This document shows positions 16,371-26,528 of a stretch of 64,000 bases of DNA, piece by piece; position 1 is the stretch's first letter; every line of letters begins with the position of its first letter. A program made the position numbers and the translations under genes. The DNA is from Candidatus Gastranaerophilales bacterium (GTDB lineage Bacteria > Cyanobacteriota > Vampirovibrionia > Gastranaerophilales > Gastranaerophilaceae), in the NCBI GenBank assembly GCA_900770525.1, contig CAAHDT010000024.1:1-64000 (forward strand), written 5' to 3'. The notes under the pieces were generated by a model. The model saw only the letters and a list, made by a program, of their open reading frames with translations. It was not told the DNA's origin and ran no database searches.

Positions 16371-19300
16371 ATGGAAAATACAAATACTATTTTGATTGAC
16401 GAAAAAGAAAGAGAAGATGCAAGAGCTCTAACACAAAGTTTTGCAAGGGCTGATGTTAAGAGTAGAGCCTATATCAATGCGCTTGGAGCAGAGATTTGCT
16501 TGAAATATTTTAGACAAGAAAATATTTCTGATGAACCGACTTACAACTTGCACAATATCAGAAAAATTCTTGAAGAATTTGATATTTCTGATGTCATGCT
16601 TTCTAATATCCATATCGATGTAAGAGTAATATTTGACGAAAATCAAATATTTATCCCTAAATCTCACTTTGAATACAACCTCCTTCCTGATATTTATGTT
16701 GTCCTAAAACTAGCTAAAGACCATCAAAATACAGAATTTTTAGGATTTTTTGAACCTAAATTAATAAACAAAAATAACACTAACGGAGATTATTATTTCA
16801 TTGAAAAAGAAAAATTATCATCCCCAGTTGACCTAAAAAATTACGTTAACAATTTCAAAGGAAATTCTGATACCGAATTGTCCGAAACAGATACCGACAA
16901 CGCTGAATTCTTAATGGTATCTATGACCGATAACAACATTACAGAAGAAGACAAGAAAAAACTAATAAACTACTTAACTCAAAGTGCAAGACTAAGAGAT
17001 TCATTTATTGAATTTGAAAACTTTGAAATGTTATCTTATCAGGCAAGCAACATTGTAGGCTTGGAACCCCCTGTAAAAGAAGCGGATATGGATATTGCAG
17101 ATATTCCGTCAGAAGAAATCTCAAATGACATTGCAGAAGAAGTCCTAGATGAAGCAAGTGTTGCACAATTTGATGAAGATATAACCGCCCCAACAGACTC
17201 TACAGACAGTTCTAATAATATTAGTGATAACATTCTTGGAGATGCAGTTGCGGGAGCAGCCGTTTTAGGTGCTGAAATTGCAGGTTCTGCAATGGCAAGC
17301 GCAGCCCTAACCGGAGCTGCCGAAGTGGTTGATACAACATCTAATATCGTAAACGCAGCCGCAAATGTTGCAAATATCACAGAAGATGCAATTGACATGG
17401 CTCAAAGCATTCAGAATATGGCAGAACAAGTTTTCTCAGATTCTGACAATAACGAAAAAGCTCAAGAAGAAACAACACCTACTCAAGATACCGTTGAACT
17501 TCCATCTAAAAACGAACCTCAAAAAGAAGACAACATTGAAACTACAACTGAGCCAGAACAAAACAATACCCAGACTCAAGTAGAAGAAGTTGCAGAAGAA
17601 AATATTTCAGATAACACAAACAATATCGTTGAAGAACCGACCGAAGCATCTAATGATGACAATATGTGGGGAGATTTGAACAGCAACTTAAATGAATTGT
17701 TCGGAGATGACGGTTTGGGAGAAATCACAAATTCAAACTCAGATAATGACGAAATCACTTTTGAAACAAACAACAATTTTTCAGGTTCAGACGACCTAGT
17801 TTTTGAAAATAATTCTGATGATGAAATTACATTCAGCAATAATGACGTAGACTATGGTGATGATTTGGTATTCGAAAACTATAGCGATGACAATGACAGT
17901 TCAATGCAATCAAACAGTCGCCGTTCAACAACACCACATGGAATGCATACGCCAATAACCGAGGCAACAGAATTAACTTCATTAGAAGATATTAAAAACA
18001 ATAATTTCCCAAAAGCGACTATGCCTCACATTACAACAGGTGATGAGATGGAAACAATGGAAATGGACGAATTCCATGCCCTTGTAAAAAATTATGTTCC
18101 GACTGAAATTAAAGACGAATCAGAAACTATCGAGTTCGATAACCTCGGAGAATCTTCTGCAATTAAAACAGAAAATGCCACAGAAGAACATGTTGAAAAT
18201 CCGGAAGAATTAGGAACATTACCTGATTCAGTTCCAAAACCTGAAAAGAAGGACGATAGCGTTCATGAATCAGATGCTTATGTTGAAGAAATGCCGGAAG
18301 AAAAAGCCGACCAACAACCTGTAGCACAAGATGAATTAACATCTGACGACTTTGTAGAAGATTTGCCTGATATGTCAAATCTTGCTGCCGCTATGGACAA
18401 TAATGAACTTACTTCCGATGATTTTGTAGAGGATATGCCGGATATGACAAACCTTGCAACGTCCATGGATAATACAGAACTAACTTCTGATGATTTCGTA
18501 GAAGACATGCCGGATATGTCAAATTTGGCTGCCGCTATGGACAATGCAGAATTAACTTCTGACGATTTTGTTGAAGATATACCGGAAATTCAAGAAACAG
18601 CTATCAAAGAAGAAACCCCAGAAACTTCAATAAATAACGCAAGCAATGATAATGTTGAGGAAATTAATAACATTCAATCAGAAAATAACGAACCAGTTGA
18701 AACAAAAGAAGAATTACCTCAAGAAACAAGCAACGAAATACCGGCAGAGCCAATTGCTCAAGATGAAACTACAGCTCCAATTGACTCAGAAACTAACATG
18801 GCAGACGAAGTTCCTGAAGTTATAAATGCAAGTGATTCAGATATATTGAGTGATGCTTCTATTCTTGAACAACTTGATGCACTAGGGCTTGGCGAATTAG
18901 ACTCTTCAGACGATACATTGGAACCTTTAGAACAACCACAACATACTGTCCAAGATGCTCAACCTGCCTTTACGGCACAAGCGCAAGAGCCATTAGTAAA
19001 TAATACTCCGGCACCTGCAATAGATTCTGTTCCTGACATCCAAATAACAGAAGATGTTCCTGATATTGATATAACAGAGGAAACACCTGAAATATCTGAC
19101 GAAATTCCGGAAGCACCTCAAGATAACAACTTACAAGTTTTATATAATGGTGATAATGTACCTGAACTGGATACAACTGAAATCCAACCGGATGAAGAAT
19201 ATGCAAACGAAGATTATGACTTCAAACCTGAAAAGAAAACAAGCAAATTAATGCCAATATTTGCAGTACTTGCGGCAATTATTGTTGCTGGTTCGGTTAT

Positions 19301-19913
19301 AGGATTTTTGAATAAGAATGGACACAGCATTGATGCAAACGAAACTCTTATCCAAACAACTCCTGAAAATGAAACAGTTGCTTCTCCGGAAGTTGATAAC
19401 TCAGATATTTTAGCAAATTCTGCTGACACCGGTAGCGGAGTTGTTCCACAAGATGCTGCTGATATTTCTCCAACAGCACCAGCGCAAGTTCCTGCACAAG
19501 CAAAGCAGGACAAACCGCAAGCTAAAGCGCAAGAAAAACCTGCTCCGGCAAAACCGATTAACAGCAGTAAAACAATTACACTGAAAAAAGTATCTTGGCA
19601 AGTTCCTGATTACTTATCTTACAGTGAAAACATTAACAAATACTTGCAAACAGCAGGTAAGAGTATCAAATTAACACTATCTAGTGATTTGCTTTTAACA
19701 AATGAATATATTTATTCAAATCAAGTGAAAGTAAGTTTGAAATTATCAAAAGATGGAACCGTACAGAATGCACAAATTTCAAAATCAAGCGGTTCAACTC
19801 AAGTAGATAACATTGTGTTACGAACTGTTAAAGACACCTTAAGTGTGGTAAAACCCGCACAGGGAGAGGTTCCTACGCCTAGTTACAATTTGACTCTTAT
19901 CATTAATTTATAA
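16371..19913 (+). CDS. Giant acidic single-pass membrane protein with TonB-C-like domain
   Basis: This 1180-residue protein has a folded N-terminal domain (about 1-230), a very long acidic low-complexity region (about 230-955) rich in Glu, Asp, Asn and Pro, one membrane helix LMPIFAVLAAIIVAGSVIGFL (about 960-980), an Ala/Pro/Lys-rich periplasmic spacer (QAKQDKPQAKAQEKPAPAKP), and a C-terminal domain like TonB-C (QVKVSLKLSKDGTVQNAQIS... VDNIVLRTVKDT). Unlike TonB, most of the chain is cytoplasmic. Residues 655-739 hold 3.5 copies of a 24-residue repeat. A GGAG ribosome-binding site and a TATAAT box precede it. It leads an operon with a sigma-like factor and a P-loop ATPase, suggesting envelope-to-cytoplasm signalling; this is inference. 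Confidence 0.8.
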   Translation: MENTNTILIDEKEREDARALTQSFARADVKSRAYINALGAEICLKYFRQENISDEPTYNLHNIRKILEEFDISDVMLSNIHIDVRVIFDENQIFIPKSHFEYNLLPDIYVVLKLAKDHQNTEFLGFFEPKLINKNNTNGDYYFIEKEKLSSPVDLKNYVNNFKGNSDTELSETDTDNAEFLMVSMTDNNITEEDKKKLINYLTQSARLRDSFIEFENFEMLSYQASNIVGLEPPVKEADMDIADIPSEEISNDIAEEVLDEASVAQFDEDITAPTDSTDSSNNISDNILGDAVAGAAVLGAEIAGSAMASAALTGAAEVVDTTSNIVNAAANVANITEDAIDMAQSIQNMAEQVFSDSDNNEKAQEETTPTQDTVELPSKNEPQKEDNIETTTEPEQNNTQTQVEEVAEENISDNTNNIVEEPTEASNDDNMWGDLNSNLNELFGDDGLGEITNSNSDNDEITFETNNNFSGSDDLVFENNSDDEITFSNNDVDYGDDLVFENYSDDNDSSMQSNSRRSTTPHGMHTPITEATELTSLEDIKNNNFPKATMPHITTGDEMETMEMDEFHALVKNYVPTEIKDESETIEFDNLGESSAIKTENATEEHVENPEELGTLPDSVPKPEKKDDSVHESDAYVEEMPEEKADQQPVAQDELTSDDFVEDLPDMSNLAAAMDNNELTSDDFVEDMPDMTNLATSMDNTELTSDDFVEDMPDMSNLAAAMDNAELTSDDFVEDIPEIQETAIKEETPETSINNASNDNVEEINNIQSENNEPVETKEELPQETSNEIPAEPIAQDETTAPIDSETNMADEVPEVINASDSDILSDASILEQLDALGLGELDSSDDTLEPLEQPQHTVQDAQPAFTAQAQEPLVNNTPAPAIDSVPDIQITEDVPDIDITEETPEISDEIPEAPQDNNLQVLYNGDNVPELDTTEIQPDEEYANEDYDFKPEKKTSKLMPIFAVLAAIIVAGSVIGFLNKNGHSIDANETLIQTTPENETVASPEVDNSDILANSADTGSGVVPQDAADISPTAPAQVPAQAKQDKPQAKAQEKPAPAKPINSSKTITLKKVSWQVPDYLSYSENINKYLQTAGKSIKLTLSSDLLLTNEYIYSNQVKVSLKLSKDGTVQNAQISKSSGSTQVDNIVLRTVKDTLSVVKPAQGEVPTPSYNLTLIINL
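18333..18587 (+). repeat. 72-bp tandem repeat (3.5 copies) encoding 24-residue units
   Basis: Copies at 18333-18404, 18405-18476 and 18477-18548 plus a partial copy to about 18587 encode units of the form ELTSDDFVEDMPDMSNLAAA-MDNx. Codons differ between copies more than the residues do, so the peptide appears to be under selection rather than newly duplicated. The motif is acidic and may form repeated docking helices. Confidence 0.9.
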
Positions 19914-19949
19914 TTGTGTTATAATAATGGTAAAGTAGGGGAATAAGAA

Positions 19950-20531
19950 GTGGAACTAGCTCAAGATAAACTAAATTTAATTGAAAAATTAATTAAAAGT
20001 AACAGAAAATTTATAAATAACGAAGATTTATACGATGATTTTTTCAACGAAACATGCAAACGTTCTTTGCCAATAATCAGTACAATTTCTTCTGATGCTA
20101 CTTTGGAAGTTTACCTAAAGAAAGTCGCAACCTCAAGCATTTTGAATGTCCTGAAAGATTCAGGCAGATTAAGACGTACAAGAGATAGTTTTGTTTCTAC
20201 AAAAGAAGTTTCTCTTGACACACGCACCCCTGAACCAAGCAATTCTTATTCCAATACTTATGCGGATATTAAAATTCAATACGAGACAATTGACTTTGAA
20301 AATGGTCCTGAAGATATTGCAGTTAAAAATGAGGCTTTAAGACTTGTTATTGATTCCCTACATCAAATCAACAATGCTGAACCTGAAAAACAATATCTTG
20401 AAATATACAAAAGAAGATATCAAGAAGGCATGACTCAAAGTGAAATCGCTCAGGAACTTAATTTATCCCAATCAGAAGTTTCCAAAAGATTATTTAAATT
20501 AATGAAAAAGGTTAAAGAATCTTTTAATTAA
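19950..20531 (+). CDS. Small sigma70-family-like transcription factor
   Basis: This 193-residue protein has a C-terminal region-4-type helix-turn-helix (GMTQSEIAQELNLSQSEVSK, about 158-177) and a helical N-terminal half that could be a divergent sigma region 2 (YDDFFNETCKRSLPIISTIS, EVYLKKVATSSILNVLKDS). The size and layout are those of an ECF-like sigma factor. The start is a GTG at 19950 after GTAGGGGAATAAGAA. A TATAAT sits just after the previous stop, so it may also have its own promoter. It lies between the TonB-C-like membrane protein and the P-loop/TPR protein. Confidence 0.7.
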   Translation: MELAQDKLNLIEKLIKSNRKFINNEDLYDDFFNETCKRSLPIISTISSDATLEVYLKKVATSSILNVLKDSGRLRRTRDSFVSTKEVSLDTRTPEPSNSYSNTYADIKIQYETIDFENGPEDIAVKNEALRLVIDSLHQINNAEPEKQYLEIYKRRYQEGMTQSEIAQELNLSQSEVSKRLFKLMKKVKESFN

Positions 20532-20545
20532 TCGGGTTTTTAACT

Positions 20546-23515
20546 ATGAAATGTCCAAATTGTCAAAAAACAGTTCCGAGTGATGCGCTAAAATGCCCGC
20601 ATTGTAACACGAGGATTGGATTAATCTGTAAAAATTGCCACACCGTTAACTCTATCTCTGACATTATTTGTAAAAAGTGTGGAGAAGAAATTTTACGCTT
20701 ATGTCCGGAATGTAGTTGTGTAAATTTTCCAAATGCAAAAGTTTGTAGAAAATGCGGATTTGAGTTTAAAGAACCGATAAAAATTCATAGAATTGAACCT
20801 AAAGAACAATCAATTGAAAATGCGGATGGAGCAAAAAGAATTGTTAACCAAACTTTTGCCAAACAACTATTAGAAAAGGCTATTTTATCACAAGATAAAA
20901 AGATAATTTCTATTAACGGAAGAAGGGGAGTTGGGAAAAGTTTTGTATTAGCGCAAGTTATAAAAGAGTTGCAAGAAGAACAATTTACTTGGCTTTATGG
21001 CAAATGCACTCCAATAACCCAATTAACTCCGGGGGGATTGTTACAAGATATCTTGTTTAACCTGTTTAACTTGCCAAACTTTTGTATTAACAGTTTAAAA
21101 TTTAAAAAAGATGCCACAAAATTATTTCAAAACAAATTTTCTTATTTAAGTCATAAAGAAATTTTGGATTTTCTGAATTTTCTATATCCAAACGAATTTG
21201 GAGAATTTGAAGAAATTTTTGAAAACAAAACCAAAACATTTGAATTGTTAGAAAAGATTTTTGACAAAACAATAATGTACTCCAAATTTGTAATAGTTGT
21301 CGATAATTTTGAAACTATTGACGGATTTTCTTATGAATTTTTAGCAAATTATATTAAAAAAGAAAATGTATTTAAAACGCTAAAACTTTTACTTATTTAC
21401 AAAGATTCAAGACCTTGCAAGGGATATTTCAATTTGCCGGTAAGTGAAAACATTTATCTTGACATGACACTTGCTCCGCTAGATGTTGAAGAAACTATCA
21501 ATTTTATCAAGAAAAAAGAAGAAAAAGCTTTAGAATTTCCTGACATCACACAAAAAGAAAAAGAACTCGTTATAAGACAAAGTAAGGGAATTCCTTCCTA
21601 TATTGAGCAGGCTCTCGGGTTACGATTTGATTCGGAAATTGCAGATTGCGAATACGAATTACCCGAAAAATATTCAAACCTTGTTGCCAAAAGAATATGT
21701 ATTTTGAGCAATATTAACCGAGAAGCGTACACCCTTTTAATGAGTGCTGCAATTTTAGGCGATAAAATTAACTTGAATTTGTTACAACAAATTTTTAACT
21801 ATGACGAAAAAACATTTATGGATATAATAATTTATTTAGCGAAAATGAATTTTATTATTCCGTTAAACGATATTTTTTATCAGTTTAAGGATTTGTTGTT
21901 GTGGGAAACTATCTTGAATGTTGCAAAAAATGACGAACTATATGTAAATTTAAATACCAAAATTTGTAATGCACTTGCGAATTTCACACCAAATTCAAAT
22001 GCAATATTTGGAATAATTGCCCAAAACATTAAAAACCCGAAATTGGCACTGGATATATGGACAAGAAACACAAGACTTGCAGCATATATTGGAGATGTAA
22101 GCCTGTATTCTATTTCGCAAAAACAATGTTTAGCATTAATAAATGAACTTGACGAAACAAAAACATTAAAAATTCGCTATAACATTTCGGAAAGACTCGG
22201 AAAGTTATTAACAAATTATAACCCTAAAGAGGCAATGGATTATCTTCCTGATGCAATCGCAAACGCGCAAGCGCTTAATGATGTTCCACGAGAAATTGAA
22301 CTCCTCGGATATATGACAAAGTGTTGTAGCAAAACAGGAAACTATTTCGGGAATGTCGAATGTGTTGATACGGTTTTAGAAAAAATTAATCCGGAAAAGA
22401 AGTTAGAAATCGCGCTTGTTAAATGCTCAAAACTAAAAGCATTGCTCGCTATCGGGAATTGCGGTCAAATTATCAATATGATTGATAATGAAATCATGCC
22501 GGTATTTGACGAAATACTAAAAACAACTTACACAAGAACAGATATTTCAGGACAAATTATTCTTGAAACTTGGTTCAATGTTTATCTTATTCTTGCAGAG
22601 GCACTTGTTATTCAAGGAAATGACCGCTCATTTGAAATTCTGACTATTTTATTCGATATCCTTGAACATAATAATATTCAAGATATCTCATTTATTTGCA
22701 AATGCAAACTAATTCTTGCACAAGCAAATACAATGAAAGGCGATTTCACAACATCCGAAAAGTTGCTTGAAGATATAATGAAACAATATGAAGAGCAAGA
22801 TTTGGATAATGAGTCCATTATTAAATGGAATACAATAAATATTATCAACAATTTCTTACGCAAAAAATATAAAGATATCAAAGAAGATTTGTTCTATACT
22901 GTTACACTTGCCAATAATTCAGGTGACAATTTTACTAAAAATATTATGAAAACTTTACTTGGAAAAGTTCTAAATGATACAGACCAAACAAAGCAGGCAA
23001 TGAATATTTATCAAGAGCAAATAACTTATTTTTCTAAAGAAAAAATGGCTCTTGGGGCACTTTTAACTTGGTATTTAATCGCAGAAACGACAATTGCAAC
23101 TGATCCGTATGAAGCTCAAGAAATAGCATCTCAAGCCCTAAAAGTTTCACAAAATCCGAAGATTGATAATTATTTCTTTAATATTCTGCTTACAATAATT
23201 TTGGCAAAAACTTCAATGATAACTTCTGATTATGACTCTGCTAAAATGCACATTGAAACAGCTATAGAAACTGCTAAAAAATATAATATGAACGATATGT
23301 TATCACGTTTATACTTGTTATACGGAAGATATTTCCACGAAATAGGACTCGTAAAATCTACAGAGCAAAAAAACTATCTTAAAGGGGCTGAAAAAATGTA
23401 CGAACTTGCAACAAATGCAGTTCGCCAAACTATGAATAACAATATTCACGCAGAAATCGAAAAAGCCAAACAGGTATTAAAAGCGTTTAAAGAAGTTAAC
23501 GGAATAGAAATGTAA
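20546..23515 (+). CDS. Zinc-ribbon / P-loop NTPase / TPR (STAND-like) signalling protein
   Basis: This 989-residue protein starts with four consecutive CxxC pairs forming two zinc ribbons (residues about 3-75: CPNCQ, CPHCN, CKNCH, CKKCG, CPECS, CRKCG). A P-loop ATPase follows with Walker A INGRRGVGKSF (about 124-134) and Walker B FVIVVDNFE (about 247-255). The rest (about 470-980) is helical and TPR-like. This is the plan of STAND/MalT/AfsR-type signal-transduction ATPases and of adenylate-cyclase-associated AAA modules, without a recognisable output domain. It is the third gene of the operon, 14 bases after the sigma-like gene. Confidence 0.8.
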   Translation: MKCPNCQKTVPSDALKCPHCNTRIGLICKNCHTVNSISDIICKKCGEEILRLCPECSCVNFPNAKVCRKCGFEFKEPIKIHRIEPKEQSIENADGAKRIVNQTFAKQLLEKAILSQDKKIISINGRRGVGKSFVLAQVIKELQEEQFTWLYGKCTPITQLTPGGLLQDILFNLFNLPNFCINSLKFKKDATKLFQNKFSYLSHKEILDFLNFLYPNEFGEFEEIFENKTKTFELLEKIFDKTIMYSKFVIVVDNFETIDGFSYEFLANYIKKENVFKTLKLLLIYKDSRPCKGYFNLPVSENIYLDMTLAPLDVEETINFIKKKEEKALEFPDITQKEKELVIRQSKGIPSYIEQALGLRFDSEIADCEYELPEKYSNLVAKRICILSNINREAYTLLMSAAILGDKINLNLLQQIFNYDEKTFMDIIIYLAKMNFIIPLNDIFYQFKDLLLWETILNVAKNDELYVNLNTKICNALANFTPNSNAIFGIIAQNIKNPKLALDIWTRNTRLAAYIGDVSLYSISQKQCLALINELDETKTLKIRYNISERLGKLLTNYNPKEAMDYLPDAIANAQALNDVPREIELLGYMTKCCSKTGNYFGNVECVDTVLEKINPEKKLEIALVKCSKLKALLAIGNCGQIINMIDNEIMPVFDEILKTTYTRTDISGQIILETWFNVYLILAEALVIQGNDRSFEILTILFDILEHNNIQDISFICKCKLILAQANTMKGDFTTSEKLLEDIMKQYEEQDLDNESIIKWNTINIINNFLRKKYKDIKEDLFYTVTLANNSGDNFTKNIMKTLLGKVLNDTDQTKQAMNIYQEQITYFSKEKMALGALLTWYLIAETTIATDPYEAQEIASQALKVSQNPKIDNYFFNILLTIILAKTSMITSDYDSAKMHIETAIETAKKYNMNDMLSRLYLLYGRYFHEIGLVKSTEQKNYLKGAEKMYELATNAVRQTMNNNIHAEIEKAKQVLKAFKEVNGIEM

Positions 23516-23543
23516 AATCCAACATACTTTTGTGACTCTAATC

Positions 23544-24419
23544 CTATTCAAATAAATCATAAAAATGATAAAACTGAAGCGGATATTTATACACCAATTC
23601 TTGCAAAAATGCTAAATATTCATCTTGCATTTTGTGTATTGTTTCACTTTTTGCTTTACAATAATTATCGAATTTTTTTGAATATATTTTATACTTATCG
23701 CCTACTTTAATTGCACAAACAAAATATATAGGATGTTCCATTATGTATGCAAATTTAAACGTACCGTTAGGTAAGAGAATTTTTTTACCTAGAAATTTAA
23801 CCGGAGCATTCATACTATTTTTTGAAATCCTATCTCCAGCCATAATAACAATATCGCCATTTGATATTTTGTCTTTAATTTCTATTGAGGTTTCTATGTT
23901 AATATCCTCAACAGGATATAACGTAACAGGAGTATCAACACCAATATTTTGGACAAAATTATTAAAAATTTTACACTGCTCTTTTGCTAAGAATACATCC
24001 ACTTTTTTATTCGGGTTTGAGAATAAAAAACTCCGCATAATATCAATATTTCCAAGGTGTGAACAAATAAAAAATACTCCATTTTTAATATCTTCATCCA
24101 AAACTTTTTCGTCAGATGAATTTGCAAACACAATATTATCAGAATTAAAATTTCCGGTAAAAACTTCCATTCTATCAATCAAAGAGTATGAATATGACAA
24201 AAAATGTTTGAATTGATTATAAAAATTAGGCGCAAGCCCGACAACAGAAAGATATTTTTTTGAACAACGTCTTTGCTCTTTTGCTCCTATAAAAGCGAAA
24301 AAAGTTATAAAAAAAACTAAAAATTTTACACAATTTTTCCCTAAAAATTTATAAACATACCACAAAAAAAACAATCGTTTTTCCCCTGCTGCTTGTTCTT
24401 TTACCTGATACCACTTCAT
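23544..24419 (-). CDS. LpxL/HtrB-like lipid acyltransferase of the polyene-like cluster
   Basis: This 291-residue protein has an N-terminal membrane anchor (CVKFLVFFITFFAFIGA, about 31-47) and the lysophospholipid/lauroyl acyltransferase fold: FFICSHLGNIDIMRSF carries an H(x4)D-like catalytic motif, followed by the phosphate-binding segment NGDIVIMAGDR and LLPNGTFKFAYIM. Such enzymes transfer acyl chains to lipids in the inner membrane, and acyltransferases of this class occur in aryl-polyene clusters, where they link the polyene to a lipid. It is the last gene of the operon and overlaps the exporter gene by four bases. Confidence 0.85.
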   Translation of the reverse strand: MKWYQVKEQAAGEKRLFFLWYVYKFLGKNCVKFLVFFITFFAFIGAKEQRRCSKKYLSVVGLAPNFYNQFKHFLSYSYSLIDRMEVFTGNFNSDNIVFANSSDEKVLDEDIKNGVFFICSHLGNIDIMRSFLFSNPNKKVDVFLAKEQCKIFNNFVQNIGVDTPVTLYPVEDINIETSIEIKDKISNGDIVIMAGDRISKNSMNAPVKFLGKKILLPNGTFKFAYIMEHPIYFVCAIKVGDKYKIYSKKFDNYCKAKSETIHKMQDEYLAFLQELVYKYPLQFYHFYDLFE

Positions 24420-26527
24420 TTTGATAACTCCCCTTTGTAATCAAACAAAAGGCTTGATAAATATGATACAGCAAGCCCCGCAGACAATATAAACCCTAAA
24501 GAGCTAATCAACTTAAATCCGGTAAATGAAAGCAATAAGAAAGAAAAAATAGTCGTCATACAAGATAACAAAACCGCATCAGAAGAAGATTTTATACGAC
24601 TTGCTCTAAATACTGAATAATCCAGCCCGAAACCAATTATCAAAAATATTGCAAGTATATGGAACAAATTTATCTCCTGTCCGGTTATTGCAACCAAACC
24701 AATTGAAAATATCGCAGCGATTATGGACGGGGTAATTATTTTTAGTGCATTTTTAGGTTTATAGATACAAGATAAAAACGCAAATAATAGTAAAAATATT
24801 GGAGCTAAAAGTTTCAGACAAACTTTTCTACAACCTTTTATTTTATTTGAAATATCCGATGTCACATCAATATATTTTGCGCCATTATTTTTAATTAATT
24901 CAGGATTATCAAAATCAGACAAAACAATTATTGAAGAATTATCATTCAACAAAAACTCTTTTGAAATCGACAATTGAGAATAGTCAACAAAATCTTTTGG
25001 AGCACTTTGTGCAAGGAGTTTTTTCTTTTCTTGCGGACTTAAAAATTCTGCATAATCACTCAAGGTGTTTTTATACAAATCATGTCTTAGCGTAAAATTT
25101 TGTTTTTGTTTTTTGATTGACGGAACATATTTACTCAAACATTGGTAATCTGCTTTTTCCAATTTGTCCGTAATATTTTCTTCCCTTTCTAAAATATTCT
25201 GAACACTATCACCACTTACAACAGCAAACGTAATTTTTTTGTTTCCACCGGTAATTTTATTGAACAATTTTTCAGCTTTTAATAATTTTTTAGAAGGTAC
25301 ATACAAGTTTCTGATATCATCATTAAACTTCAAAGATACGAAACCCAAAACCGATACTAAAACAACCGCAAGAACAAAAATTTTCTTGAATTTATGCGAA
25401 ATCTCAAAACCCCAATGCTTATTAGTATTAACTGTGATATTTAGCAATGGATAAAATAATACAACGATTAAATATACCGTTAACAAACCTGTTATCGTAT
25501 ACACTGCGATTTGTTTTAACAATTCAACTCCCGAAAACAAAAAAATAGAAAATGCACTGATAGTTGTAAGCATACTAATCGTAAGACTTTTAAATATTTT
25601 GTTTAAATCTCTCTCAATAAAATAATGGAAAGAATAATCTATACAAATACCTATCAAAGTCGTTGAAAACACAAAAGTCAGAACATGAATTGTTGAGAAA
25701 ATTAATGAACATGCCATATATCCGGATAAAATTCCAAGTCCAAGACTTCCTATTATCGGAATAATTAACTTCAAATTTCTAAAATAAAAATAACAAAGTC
25801 CTATAATAAATATCAACGACAATGCGCTAATTATATTTATTTCAACCATAGAACGAGAACTTGCATAAAATGAATGTATCGGAGTTCCGGTCAAATAAAT
25901 ATTCGCACTTTTTCCGGAAAGTTCACTTTGAATTTCTACTAACTTTTTAACTTTTTTATTTAACAAATTTGGCGATAGTGCAATATCTTTATTTGCTTCT
26001 AAAGATAAAATTTTATAACACTTGCCATCAAGTTCAATAATATCACTTTCAGCCGAGCCCAGAGATTTTACGTAATCCGTAAACAATAAAAAAGGATCTT
26101 CATTCAATGGTACAAGCATCATACCAAGAGGGTCATATAACCTTTCATATGCATTATTCACAACAGACTCATAATCTTTTTTTTCAATAGCTTTTGCAGT
26201 ATTAGGGGCTAAGAAATTTTCGTTATATTTTTCATAAACTTTTAAAACTTTTGAAAAATCTAAATCTTTTATTTCAAAGGATTTTTTGTCAATTTCCCTA
26301 ACAAAATCATCATAAGTTTTATTAACACCATCAGCAGAGTTTGCCTCTATTACAACGTTAATTTTAGACGAATATCTCCCACTCAACTTTACAACAAGTT
26401 CGTCCGCTGAACTATTTGAAAAAACTGCCTTTAAAAGGTTTGTTTCGGTTTTTGCAGGATGAAAAATTGTCAAAACAAACATCATCATAAACAACAAAAC
26501 AAATAAAATTCTCAAAATCTTTTTCAT
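24416..26527 (-). CDS. MMPL/RND-superfamily lipid exporter
   Basis: This 703-residue inner-membrane protein has the MMPL/SSD layout: one N-terminal helix (ILRILFVLLFMMMFVLTIF), a periplasmic domain (to about 230), a bundle of five to six helices including GICIDYSFHYFIERDL, a second helix and periplasmic domain (about 375-560), and a closing helix bundle with IIGFGLDYSVFRASRI. The two GxxxDY motifs are the proton-relay signatures of this family. The ATG at 26527 (MKKILRILFV) lies one base after the LolA-like stop codon. MMPL exporters in polyene clusters move the lipid-linked product across the inner membrane. Confidence 0.9.
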   Translation of the reverse strand: MKKILRILFVLLFMMMFVLTIFHPAKTETNLLKAVFSNSSADELVVKLSGRYSSKINVVIEANSADGVNKTYDDFVREIDKKSFEIKDLDFSKVLKVYEKYNENFLAPNTAKAIEKKDYESVVNNAYERLYDPLGMMLVPLNEDPFLLFTDYVKSLGSAESDIIELDGKCYKILSLEANKDIALSPNLLNKKVKKLVEIQSELSGKSANIYLTGTPIHSFYASSRSMVEINIISALSLIFIIGLCYFYFRNLKLIIPIIGSLGLGILSGYMACSLIFSTIHVLTFVFSTTLIGICIDYSFHYFIERDLNKIFKSLTISMLTTISAFSIFLFSGVELLKQIAVYTITGLLTVYLIVVLFYPLLNITVNTNKHWGFEISHKFKKIFVLAVVLVSVLGFVSLKFNDDIRNLYVPSKKLLKAEKLFNKITGGNKKITFAVVSGDSVQNILEREENITDKLEKADYQCLSKYVPSIKKQKQNFTLRHDLYKNTLSDYAEFLSPQEKKKLLAQSAPKDFVDYSQLSISKEFLLNDNSSIIVLSDFDNPELIKNNGAKYIDVTSDISNKIKGCRKVCLKLLAPIFLLLFAFLSCIYKPKNALKIITPSIIAAIFSIGLVAITGQEINLFHILAIFLIIGFGLDYSVFRASRIKSSSDAVLLSCMTTIFSFLLLSFTGFKLISSLGFILSAGLAVSYLSSLLFDYKGELSK

Positions 26528-26528
26528 A

